IMG/VR virus record: IMGVR_UViG_3300032893_003185 | Coordinates: 1-39,346 of that record | Source: a virus | DNA: 39,346 nt | Reading direction: 5' to 3' (one strand) | Part shown: positions 13,825 through 20,146 of the stretch, one piece after another | Layout of the letters: each line of letters starts with the position of its first letter | Numbering within the stretch: position 1 is the stretch's first letter | Notes under the pieces: generated by a model | The model's database searches: none | What the model saw: the letters and a program-made list of their open reading frames with translations, nothing else | Told to the model about the DNA's origin: nothing | Program-made: the position numbers and the translations under genes

Positions 13825-15789
13825 TCATGGTCGGGTGCGCAGGCGATCGATGCCGGCGCTGAACATGTCGATCACCGAGGCGGGGTCGCGCGTCGGCGCG
13901 GGCGACGCCGCCGCAGCGGCCTGAACAACCACTCCTCGACCGCGCACCGCGCGCACCACCGCCGGCGGTTCGGGCTGGTCGTCCTCGATCGTGCTGGGCA
14001 GGAAGGCCGCCAGCTTGTCGGCGTCCATGATGCGGGCGATCTCCTCGGCCCGACGGGTCGAGCGGCGCAGTTCGCTTTCCTGTTTCGCCCGCCGCTTGGC
14101 GGCCTCCGCGTCCAAGAATGCGGGCTGCTCGAGCAGCGGGGCCGTGCCGATGAACTCGCCGTCGACGCTGTAGACGTGGACCGGCAACAGCAGGTCGTCG
14201 GGGTCGAACCGCACGATGGCGCGGCGGCCGGCGATCGCGTGAAGTTCGGGCGTGAAATAGGTGTTGCCGTAGAGGCGGACCGCGCCCGAGCGCCGATCGA
14301 CCGAGGTCAGCTCGCCCGCCAGCAGCGCCAGGCGCATCTGCGCCTCGGTGGCCATGCCGATCGGTGCGGTGCGGCGGGACTCCTCGTAGACCTGGTCGAA
14401 GCTGCGGCCGTTGGCGGTCTCTGTGCGCCGGCCGAGGCGCGCGTTGTGGGCCTGGATGCCCAAGGCCACCACCGTCTTGAAATCGGCCAGGGCGACGGCC
14501 TTGGCGCCGTAGTTTTCAGGCTTGGCGTCGGGCTTGTTGCCGGTGTAGGCGCCGTCGCAGGCCGGGTGTTTGCCCACCGCCTCTTCCAGGTCGCGGAACG
14601 AGCGCTCGATCGGCTTGGATTGGCCGCGGTACGGGGTGGCCCAGTGGATCTTGACGCCCAGCTGGGTCAGCAGGCCGGTGGGCTCTTCGGGCAGAGGCTT
14701 GAACCGGAAGCGGTTGGACACACCGCCGGTGATCCACTTGGAGGCGAAGGCCCGGCCGTTGTCCATCAGGCAGCCCTTGGGGATGCCGTGGGTGCGGATC
14801 AGGTCGCCGAAGGCCAGTCGGGTGAGCACCGCCGACTCGCTCTCGCCGATGCGCCAGGCGAGAATTTTCCGCGAATAGACGTCCTGGATCATGACCATCA
14901 TCGGACGGGCGATGCGGCTCTCTGGACCCGGCCATTTGACGAACACGTCCCAGCGGTGGCCGTCGATGTTGACCAGCTCCAGGGCGTGGAGCGCCGCGAC
15001 GCTGCGCTGCTGGGGCGGGATCACCTGGCGCAGGGCCTCCTGGCCGTTGCGGCGCATGATCACCACGCGCGGGTCGATCTCGCGCTCCAGGCGGCGCTGG
15101 AAGGTCTTGACGTGGGGCAGCTCGCCCCAGCCCTGCTCCTTGGCGGCCTGTTGGGCGCGGGCGTAGGACCCCGCCCAGGTCGGCTTGGACGGGCGCAGAT
15201 AGTCGGCGACGAAATAATCCCAGGCCTTGGGATGGATCGCGGCCTCGGCGCCGCCGCCCTGGCGGCGCGGCGCCAGGTGGGCCAGCCGATCGTGGACCGA
15301 TACGCCGGCCACCAGGCCGATCCAGTTCCATAGGGTGGCGTTCGAGACGCCTTGGGCGGCGGCGGCGGCCGAGATGGCGGCCGTGCGGGTCTGGCCCTGG
15401 CGCTCGAGCGCCTCGACGGCGTCCACCGCGCGCTGGCGGCGACGGGCCTCGGCCTTGGTTTTCTCGGTCTGCTGCTCGTACCAGGACCACAGCTGCCCTG
15501 CGGTGACCGGCTCGCCCCGGTCAGGCTCGTTGTCGGGGGTGAGCAGGCCGCGCCGGGCCAGTTCGGTGGCCGCGCGGGGCGGCAGGAGCGCGATGTTGTA
15601 CTCGAATCCGCCGCCGCGTCCGGCCCGGGCCCGGGCGAGCGGCGCGCCGCCGGCGTCGGTGCGGAAGGCCCAGCGATTGTCGCTGGCCAGTTCGTTGATC
15701 TTCCGCTTGGTCTGCGGAAGCCCCGGCAGGGCCAGCTCGGCCAGTTCGGCCGCTGTGAACCACGTCTTGTCGCCCCCCCCAGGACCCAT
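13825..15789 (-). CDS. A: Mu A-like DDE transposase
   Basis: This is a 654-residue transposase that joins phage ends to target DNA for integration and replication. The N-terminus (TWFTAAELAELALPGLPQTK) is the Mu-type DNA-binding domain. The catalytic core has D276 (NIDGHRWDVFV), D343 (CLMDNGRAFAS) and E395 (SKPIERSFRDLEE). The D-to-D spacing of 67 equals that of Mu A, D269 to D336. The C-terminal region after about 520 includes a beta-barrel (VDRRSGAVRLYGNTYFTPEL) and a basic tail that would bind B. The start shares a base with the upstream stop (TGATG). Confidence 0.95.
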   Translation of the reverse strand: MGPGGGDKTWFTAAELAELALPGLPQTKRKINELASDNRWAFRTDAGGAPLARARAGRGGGFEYNIALLPPRAATELARRGLLTPDNEPDRGEPVTAGQLWSWYEQQTEKTKAEARRRQRAVDAVEALERQGQTRTAAISAAAAAQGVSNATLWNWIGLVAGVSVHDRLAHLAPRRQGGGAEAAIHPKAWDYFVADYLRPSKPTWAGSYARAQQAAKEQGWGELPHVKTFQRRLEREIDPRVVIMRRNGQEALRQVIPPQQRSVAALHALELVNIDGHRWDVFVKWPGPESRIARPMMVMIQDVYSRKILAWRIGESESAVLTRLAFGDLIRTHGIPKGCLMDNGRAFASKWITGGVSNRFRFKPLPEEPTGLLTQLGVKIHWATPYRGQSKPIERSFRDLEEAVGKHPACDGAYTGNKPDAKPENYGAKAVALADFKTVVALGIQAHNARLGRRTETANGRSFDQVYEESRRTAPIGMATEAQMRLALLAGELTSVDRRSGAVRLYGNTYFTPELHAIAGRRAIVRFDPDDLLLPVHVYSVDGEFIGTAPLLEQPAFLDAEAAKRRAKQESELRRSTRRAEEIARIMDADKLAAFLPSTIEDDQPEPPAVVRAVRGRGVVVQAAAAASPAPTRDPASVIDMFSAGIDRLRTRP

Positions 15790-16256
15790 CAGCGTCGCTT
15801 CCTCGTGAGGTTGATGGCGGGCGCGACCTTTTTCAGGACGCGTTGGCGCTCTTGCAGCTGATCGAGGAGCACCTGGATGTGGCCCATCTCGACCGTGAGC
15901 ACTTCCTCGCCGACCACCAGCTTGCAGCCGATCAGGTGCAGGAGGCTGTCCAGGATGTCGAAGCGCTGGGTCTCCGCGATCAGGGCCAGCATGCGCGCGA
16001 ACGAGATGTTGTGGCCCTCGCGCGCCTCGGCCGCGTAAGCGTCCAGCATCATCTTGGTGACGTCGTCTTCCAGCAGCGCCGAGACGCCGCCGGCGATCTC
16101 GAAGCGCGAGCGGGGGTCGTCCTTGAGGATGCGGCCCACGGCCGAGGCGATCTTGCGCTCCAGGTTCGCCAGCGAGCCCTCGCCGGCGACTCCGGCCGGC
16201 GTCTCGAAGTCGAAGCCCAGCTGCTGGGGGTTGAAGGCGGGGCGGCGCTTAGTCAT
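15789..16256 (-). CDS. hypothetical early protein before transposase A
   Basis: This 155-residue protein has a basic N-terminus (MTKRRPAFNPQQLGFDFETP), a helical middle and a C-terminal coiled coil (VEMGHIQVLLDQLQERQRVL) with a basic end. No domain is recognised. It overlaps the next upstream gene by eight bases and hands over to A by TGATG, so it is clearly part of the early train. Such a gene is not part of the classical Mu order. Confidence 0.65.
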   Translation of the reverse strand: MTKRRPAFNPQQLGFDFETPAGVAGEGSLANLERKIASAVGRILKDDPRSRFEIAGGVSALLEDDVTKMMLDAYAAEAREGHNISFARMLALIAETQRFDILDSLLHLIGCKLVVGEEVLTVEMGHIQVLLDQLQERQRVLKKVAPAINLTRKRR

Positions 16257-16476
16257 CCGCCGGTTCCTGCAGCTGCTCGTAGCCCTCGGCGATCGCGGCC
16301 TGCAGCCGATCGACCAGGCGGTCGATCTCGTCGATCACGAGGGAGTCGACGTCGCCCCAGTCGGCGGCGAGCTGGAGCAGGATGCGGCGGATGCTGGCGA
16401 CGCGGCGATTGGTCCGCGTGCGGAACGGCGCGAGCTGGATGCCCAGCCATTGAGCGTGGGTCTGGCGCTTAGCCAT
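16249..16476 (-). CDS. hypothetical small early protein
   Basis: This 75-residue helical protein (RTRTNRRVASIRRILLQLAA, DEIDRLVDRLQAAIAEGYEQ) overlaps both neighbours by eight bases. The N-terminal half is basic and the C-terminal half acidic. No function is recognised. Confidence 0.6.
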   Translation of the reverse strand: MAKRQTHAQWLGIQLAPFRTRTNRRVASIRRILLQLAADWGDVDSLVIDEIDRLVDRLQAAIAEGYEQLQEPADD

Positions 16477-16684
16477 GCGACTGCCTCGCGCGTTCGGCCG
16501 CGAGCCGGGCCTTGCGGTCGGTCCAGGTTTCGAACAGGTGCTCGTCCCAGTTGTTGGGGACGCTGCGGCCGGGCTCGATCTCGTAGGCGTGGACGGACTG
16601 CCCCTTGGGCGGCTCCTTGCGCGGCGTGCCCCGGGCCGTCAGGCCGGCGGCCAGATAGGCTTTGCGCTTGCCGCCGGGCATCAT
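16469..16684 (-). CDS. hypothetical small basic early protein
   Basis: This 71-residue protein (MMPGGKRKAYLAAGLTARGT, PNNWDEHLFETWTDRKARLA) starts at 16684 in ATGA overlap with the ParB-like gene. A second ATG three bases on could serve equally well. It is basic with an acidic-aromatic middle. No family is recognised. Confidence 0.6.
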   Translation of the reverse strand: MMPGGKRKAYLAAGLTARGTPRKEPPKGQSVHAYEIEPGRSVPNNWDEHLFETWTDRKARLAAERARQSHG

Positions 16685-17889
16685 TCGGCGTCCCCCCGCC
16701 TGGAGGGCGACGGCCGGCCGTCCCGGCCTAGCGCTTTGGCGGTCCGATCAACCGTTCCGTGATCGCCGCCATGCGTCGAAGTCTTCGGCTTTCCCGTGTG
16801 TCCGGCGCGCTTTGCGCCGCCTTTCGCAACGCCGCGTCGGCGAGCGTCAGGGCGAGGAAATACGTCGATCGCGGCTGGTTCGCCGGCGGCGTCCTGGTCC
16901 ACAGATGGGTCAGCAGGTAGGCGCTGTATCCCATCCAATTCGGCGATTTGCGAGCCATCGGCACTCTCCTGGGCCAAGGGGGCCAGAATAGCCCGCAAGT
17001 CGGCCGGTAGGCGCGGGTCGCGAACAACGACGTCGGCCAACACGGCGCGAACGGAGCGGACCGAGAGCCGGCTCCATAGCGCCGCGAACTGGGATTGAAG
17101 CTTGTCTTGTCCCTGCAGCGGCAGTGGTCTCTGGCGGATGATGTCGAGGGCGGCCGAGACGGTCTTCGCGCCGGCGACCAGGTGCTCGACGACGGCCCTT
17201 TGATCGGCTTCCGAGAGCAGCGCGAGGGCGCGCAGCTGGCCCGCATTGGAGGCCACCGGCAGGCCGCGTAGCCGGGCGGCCAGGTCGGGGCGCAGGCCCC
17301 GGTGCAGGGCCAGGTCGCGACGAATGGTGCGGGCGTTCAGCCCCAACTTGTCGCCGACCTGCTCAGACCAGCCGTATGCAACGGACATCGTGTCCGTTGC
17401 ATCCTGGGCATCGGCGGCGAGGGCCTTTGACCAGCGGGTTTCCGCCGATACCGCGCGACCGTCCTTCTGGGGATCGACACCGGCGCGGACCTTATGGATC
17501 GTCACCAACTCGGCGACGAACGCGGCGCGGTCGATCGGGTCGAGCCCCTTGCGCCACAGGTTTTCGGAGATCTCGGCCGCGCGCCGGGCCAGCGCGTCGG
17601 CGTCCACCAGGACGACCTTGAGCGCAAGGCCGGCCGTCAGGGCGCCATGATGCCGGTGGCCGCCTGTGACGAGACGGAAGCCCGCCTGCCCCGGCAGGCG
17701 GCAGACCTTGCACGGGTCCTGCTGGCCTTCGGCCGCCATGATCTTGCCCAGGGCCTCGCCCCAGGCCGAATCGATCGGCCGCAAACGGTCCACCACCTGG
17801 ATCTCGCGCGGGTCGATTTCGAACACCTGATCGACCGGAACGAGAGCCGAAGAGGCCTCTTTGACGCGCAGGGTTGTGGCGGGGGCCAT
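16681..17889 (-). CDS. ParB/Spo0J-like protein in the early train
   Basis: This 402-residue protein has the ParB N-terminal fold: VDRLRPIDSAWGEALGKIMA, the box VTGGHRHHGALTAG near 75-88 (in place of the usual GERRxRA), and ENLWRKGLDPIDRAAF near 109-124. A helix-turn-helix follows (SEQVGDKLGLNARTIRRDLA near 174-193). Host ParB is a CTP-dependent clamp for chromosome partition; phage relatives often act as regulators or nuclease-like proteins. The last 95 residues are Gly/Arg/Pro-rich, and a second gene seems to be nested in this stretch. It lies two bases after the Ner-like gene. Confidence 0.82.
   Translation of the reverse strand: MAPATTLRVKEASSALVPVDQVFEIDPREIQVVDRLRPIDSAWGEALGKIMAAEGQQDPCKVCRLPGQAGFRLVTGGHRHHGALTAGLALKVVLVDADALARRAAEISENLWRKGLDPIDRAAFVAELVTIHKVRAGVDPQKDGRAVSAETRWSKALAADAQDATDTMSVAYGWSEQVGDKLGLNARTIRRDLALHRGLRPDLAARLRGLPVASNAGQLRALALLSEADQRAVVEHLVAGAKTVSAALDIIRQRPLPLQGQDKLQSQFAALWSRLSVRSVRAVLADVVVRDPRLPADLRAILAPLAQESADGSQIAELDGIQRLPADPSVDQDAAGEPAAIDVFPRPDARRRGVAKGGAKRAGHTGKPKTSTHGGDHGTVDRTAKALGRDGRPSPSRRGDAE
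16728..16958 (-). CDS. candidate gene nested in another frame of the ParB-like tail
   Basis: A 76-residue frame starts at ATG 16958 with AGGAGAG about six bases before it. It reads MARKSPNWMGYSAYLLTHLW, then STYFLALTLADAALRKAA and RRLRRMAAITERLIGPPKR, which looks like a folded amphipathic protein. By my count about three quarters of its codons end in G or C, against about 60 percent for the ParB frame over the same bases. Either two proteins are made from this stretch or the ParB tail is a poorly constrained extension. Confidence 0.45.
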   Translation of the reverse strand: MARKSPNWMGYSAYLLTHLWTRTPPANQPRSTYFLALTLADAALRKAAQSAPDTRESRRLRRMAAITERLIGPPKR

Positions 17890-17891
17890 GT

Positions 17892-18149
17892 CTAGGCCGC
17901 CCCGCCATTTAGACGGTGCGTGTCCCGGTTTCGGGACGTATTATCCGCCTTGGTTCCCTTGAAACGCCCGGGAAAGAGACGGTCGATGGGTTTTCCGACA
18001 TATGCGGCGATGGCCTCGGCGGTCCGTCGCGAAGGCTTGCCGCGCAGGACGTCGCGAACCGAGTCGAGCGGAAGATTCTCGGCGCGCTCGAACGCGCGAG
18101 CCGAGCCATACCCCTTCCTCAGCTGCGCCTTGATATCTTCGGGGTGCAT
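17892..18149 (-). CDS. Ner-like DNA-binding regulator
   Basis: This 85-residue protein fits the Ner/Nlp helix-turn-helix type: MHPEDIKAQLRKGYGSARAF, then SVRDVLRGKPSRRTAEAIAA and the family-typical GKPIDRLFPGRF. In Mu, Ner is the first early gene and turns down both early and repressor promoters. It stands divergent from the repressor gene with only 18 bases between start codons, as expected for a Mu-type switch. The last 16 residues after the domain are extra and overlap a palindrome. Confidence 0.82.
   Translation of the reverse strand: MHPEDIKAQLRKGYGSARAFERAENLPLDSVRDVLRGKPSRRTAEAIAAYVGKPIDRLFPGRFKGTKADNTSRNRDTHRLNGGAA
17922..17937. promoter_or_regulatory. operator-like palindrome GTCCCG-N4-CGGGAC
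   Basis: GTCCCG (17922-17927), spacer GTTT, CGGGAC (17932-17937) lie in the end of the ner-like gene, 33 to 48 bases before the ParB-like start. Its core TCCC-N6-GGGA has the same letters and spacing as the palindrome at 18183-18202. A binding site for the repressor or the Ner-like protein is likely. Confidence 0.45.
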
Positions 18150-18167
18150 TCGAAATCGACTCTCTGA

Positions 18168-18884
18168 ATGAGGGCGCCAAGAAAATCCCAGTCACGGGAT
18201 TTAGAGCCCGAAAACTCGAATGGTCAAGTCGAACCTTCGGGGCGGCGGGCGCTGCTGCCCGAATTTCAGGAGCGCCTGAGGCAGGCGTTGGATGGAAAGG
18301 TCGCGGCGCATGTCGCCAAGGGGGCCGGCCTTCCGCCCCAAACACTCGATGGCTATCTGAAAGGGTCTTTCCCCAGCGCCGATCGTGCGTTCGCCCTGGC
18401 CGACTCGCTCGGCGTGGATCCGCGATGGCTCGTTCTTGGCGTGGGCGAGCCGCACCGCAGCTTCTCCGACAATTCGGATGACGACTGGCTTGTGCTCCCG
18501 CACTTCGATGTCAGGGACTTCGGCGAGCACGGAAAGCCCGAGCCGAAGGAGCATGTGCGCCTTCGTCGGGACTGGCTTCAGGGGATTCGAGCCAGCACCG
18601 GCCTATGGCTGGCCGACATGCCCAGCGACGCCATGCCAGAGATCGCGCGCGAGGGGCAGACGATCGTGTGTCAGGACCCGACGTCGCCGCTGGTCGACGG
18701 GCGGGTCTACATCTTCATGCTCGACGGGCGACTGGTGGTCCGCAAGCTTCAGTTTCGACCGGACGGCATCGCACTAAGGACCAACGATCCGTCCACGCCG
18801 ATGATCACCTTGACGGGCGACCACGCTAATACGTTAATACCGGTCGCCCGCGTCCTTGGAACGATCAACCTCAGCCCGGTGTGA
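18168..18884 (+). CDS. LexA-fold (S24-type) phage repressor lacking catalytic residues
   Basis: This 238-residue protein has a helix-turn-helix near 30-90 (VAAHVAKGAGLPPQTLDGYL, SADRAFALADSLGVDPRWLV) and an S24/LexA-like C-terminal domain. It is divergent from ner and is the lysogeny repressor of the Mu-like phage. In the active-site region the usual G-D-S-M reads SDAM (153-156), putting Ala155 where the Ser nucleophile belongs, and V-K-R-L reads VRKL (191-194), putting Arg192 in place of the Lys. Self-cleavage is therefore unlikely. No other in-frame start codon exists before the HTH region; the ribosome-binding site is weak. Confidence 0.87.
   Translation: MRAPRKSQSRDLEPENSNGQVEPSGRRALLPEFQERLRQALDGKVAAHVAKGAGLPPQTLDGYLKGSFPSADRAFALADSLGVDPRWLVLGVGEPHRSFSDNSDDDWLVLPHFDVRDFGEHGKPEPKEHVRLRRDWLQGIRASTGLWLADMPSDAMPEIAREGQTIVCQDPTSPLVDGRVYIFMLDGRLVVRKLQFRPDGIALRTNDPSTPMITLTGDHANTLIPVARVLGTINLSPV
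18183..18202. promoter_or_regulatory. operator-like palindrome AAATCCC-N6-GGGATTT
   Basis: AAATCCC (18183-18189), AGTCAC, GGGATTT (18196-18202) form a perfect dyad 34 to 53 bases before the ner-like start, where the early promoter should be. It also lies inside codons 6-12 of the repressor as annotated. A GANTC site (GACTC, 18158-18162) sits in the gap between the divergent start codons. Confidence 0.55.
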
Positions 18885-18890
18885 ACAGAG

Positions 18891-19496
18891 ATGACCGCCA
18901 AGGCCCCGCCCGCACTCAGCGCGCGAAATAAAACCCTGCTCGGGACGGCGGTCATCATTGGCATTTCGATACCCGTGGCCGGCCGAATGTTCACCGACTG
19001 GCTCTTTTCTCCCCCTGCCCCAGTATCCGCGCCCGCGCCGGTCAAGCCTGTTGGTCCCCCAACGCTGAGCAGCCTGAGCCCCGACATCAAGTCGGTCACC
19101 GTCGATGGGGACTTCCTATTCATCGACGCCGAGATCAGCGCGGCCTCGAACGATGGCTATGTCGAGCGCATGGCTGACGTGGTCGAACCCGTCGCCAAGG
19201 CGTTCAAGAGCGGCGTTGCGGATAACGTGGCCGGGGTGAAATCCGTGGCGATCACCTTCGACACGCCCGTTGTCGATCGCCTTGGCAACAAGAGCGATGG
19301 CCAGCTCGTGACGATGGGGTTCAGCGCCTCCGACCTGAAGGCGGCGCACTATGAGAACCTCGGTCCCTACAGCATCATGGCGCTGACCAACCACGTCCAG
19401 TTCGCCGACCAGGACGCCGTCGATGGCGTCGCCGCCTGGTGCGTCAAGAACGCTCCGGTGGGCGCCTCCTTCTGCAAGGCTATGCTAGCCCAATAG
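18891..19496 (+). CDS. membrane-anchored protein co-transcribed with the repressor
   Basis: This 201-residue protein has one membrane helix (KTLLGTAVIIGISIPVAGRM near 14-33), a Pro-rich linker (PPAPVSAPAPVKPVGPP) and a globular outer domain (SVTVDGDFLFIDAEISAASN, DNVAGVKSVAITFDTPVVDR) with two late Cys (C184, C194) that could bond. It starts six bases after the repressor stop, so it is made in the lysogen. This suggests lysogenic conversion or exclusion of other phages. No family is recognised. Its stop touches the phage-end repeats. Confidence 0.65.
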   Translation: MTAKAPPALSARNKTLLGTAVIIGISIPVAGRMFTDWLFSPPAPVSAPAPVKPVGPPTLSSLSPDIKSVTVDGDFLFIDAEISAASNDGYVERMADVVEPVAKAFKSGVADNVAGVKSVAITFDTPVVDRLGNKSDGQLVTMGFSASDLKAAHYENLGPYSIMALTNHVQFADQDAVDGVAAWCVKNAPVGASFCKAMLAQ

Positions 19497-19617
19497 GGTC
19501 CCAGTTCGGACGCGCCGCCTGACCGCGTGGCGCCGCCGCGCGCGTTGCTTTTCCCTTATTCCCCTTGGGATTGAGAAACTGGGCCCCGATTCCGCGAACT
19601 GGGACCCCTCAGGTCCC
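19496..19617. repeat. cluster of GGGACC-type inverted repeats at the phage end
   Basis: A 13-base perfect inverted repeat, GGGTCCCAGTTCG (19496-19508) and CGAACTGGGACCC (19595-19607), is followed by GGACCC/GGTCCC arms around CCTCA (19601-19617). Near copies AACTGGGCCCC (19578-19588) and GCGCCCAGTT lie close by. The shared core TCCC/GGGA recalls the operator palindromes near ner. Confidence 0.55.
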
Positions 19618-19757
19618 ACTTCCGCCTGGCCGCGCCCAGTTAGCCAGCGACCGCGGCGCCCGCCGCAGCCCCGCCGCGCAGCTCTGGTTTTCCCTTGCTG
19701 GGAAAGCGTTTGTGCGTTCCTCGGAAGCCCCTCACAGGGGCGCGGCGCCCGCGCGCC

Positions 19758-19777
19758 GACTCTAACCGGTCCTGTCC
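19758..19777 (-). repeat. putative transposase-binding site, inner copy (L3-like)
   Basis: On the minus strand this reads GGACAGGACCGGTTAGAGTC, matching the outer copy at 17 of 20 positions. It contains a GANTC site (GAGTC/GACTC). Confidence 0.5.
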
Positions 19778-19800
19778 GAACCACTGTCTAAACGGACCGG

Positions 19801-19820
19801 GACTCTAGACAGCGAAACGC
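19801..19820 (-). repeat. putative transposase-binding site, middle degenerate copy (L2-like)
   Basis: On the minus strand this reads GCGTTTCGCTGTCTAGAGTC. Only the end TAGAGTC and a few other bases agree with the other copies. It contains a GANTC site. It also lies in a 7-base inverted repeat CTGTCTA/TAGACAG (19784-19812). Confidence 0.35.
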
Positions 19821-19870
19821 ATTTTCGATTTCGCCGAATTTTTCTGGAGCCCTTGCCCGGTAAGGGTTTC

Positions 19871-19906
19871 GTCCCGCCCCATCCCGTCCAGTCCCGCCTT
19901 ATCCCG
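19871..19906. repeat. four RTCCCG units at exact 10-base spacing
   Basis: GTCCCG (19871), ATCCCG (19881), GTCCCG (19891) and ATCCCG (19901) follow one another at exactly one helical turn. They lie between the outer and middle transposase-site candidates. The unit shares TCCC with the operator palindromes, so a repressor or transposase accessory binding array on one DNA face is suggested. Confidence 0.5.
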
Positions 19907-19926
19907 GACTCTAATCACTCCTGTCC
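19907..19926 (-). repeat. putative transposase-binding site, outermost copy (L1-like)
   Basis: On the minus strand this reads GGACAGGAGTGATTAGAGTC, starting 8 bases inside the proposed phage end. It agrees with the inner copy at 17 of 20 positions and contains a GANTC site. Confidence 0.5.
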
Positions 19927-19933
19927 CCTAACA

Positions 19934-20141
19934 TCGACGATCATATTAGCGCTGGGATTTCTATCAGCAGTATACTCTATCAAGTTAATCAATATATCAT
20001 GGACTACACGTCCAATTCGAATTCTAAATTCGGCACATCTTCATCAGAACAATGCTCTTTCAAAATTGGAGCAAGGTCCATCAGCTGATTTGCACTACGA
20101 TAAAACGCATCCAGCATTAACAATGCGAATTGGTCATTCAT
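19934..20141 (-). pseudogene. low-GC gene remnant cut by the Mu-like phage end
   Basis: An ATG at 20141, with GAGG seven bases before it, opens a 45-codon frame (MNDQFALLMLDAFYRSANQL, MDLAPILKEHCSDEDVPNLE) that stops at 20004. In the next frame an equally convincing stretch follows (VVHDILINLIEYTADRNPSA, NMIVD) and then runs into the phage end near 19933. A single -1 shift joins them into one 70-residue protein. AT-rich codons differ from everything else in the window. It is probably a host gene broken by phage insertion and one frameshift; two overlapping small genes are the alternative. No family is recognised. Confidence 0.45.
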
Positions 20142-20146
20142 CGTTT

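Larger units (their letters stand above)
19496..19933. other. candidate left end (attL) of the Mu-like prophage
   Basis: These 437 bases without a gene hold nested repeats. Read from 19933 leftwards the phage would begin TGTTAGGGGACAGG; a 5'-TG terminus, often TGT, is usual for Mu-like phages. Three related 20-base sites lie 8-27, 114-133 and 157-176 bases from that point. This resembles the spacing I recall for the Mu transposase sites L1, L2 and L3. Outside lies a change to low GC. The flanking five bases (TCGAC, 19934-19938) would be the target duplication. Confidence 0.6.

Noticed and set aside
13804-15333. 509-codon plus-strand frame opposite transposase A
   Set aside because: Mirror frame of a certain DDE transposase with intact catalytic residues.
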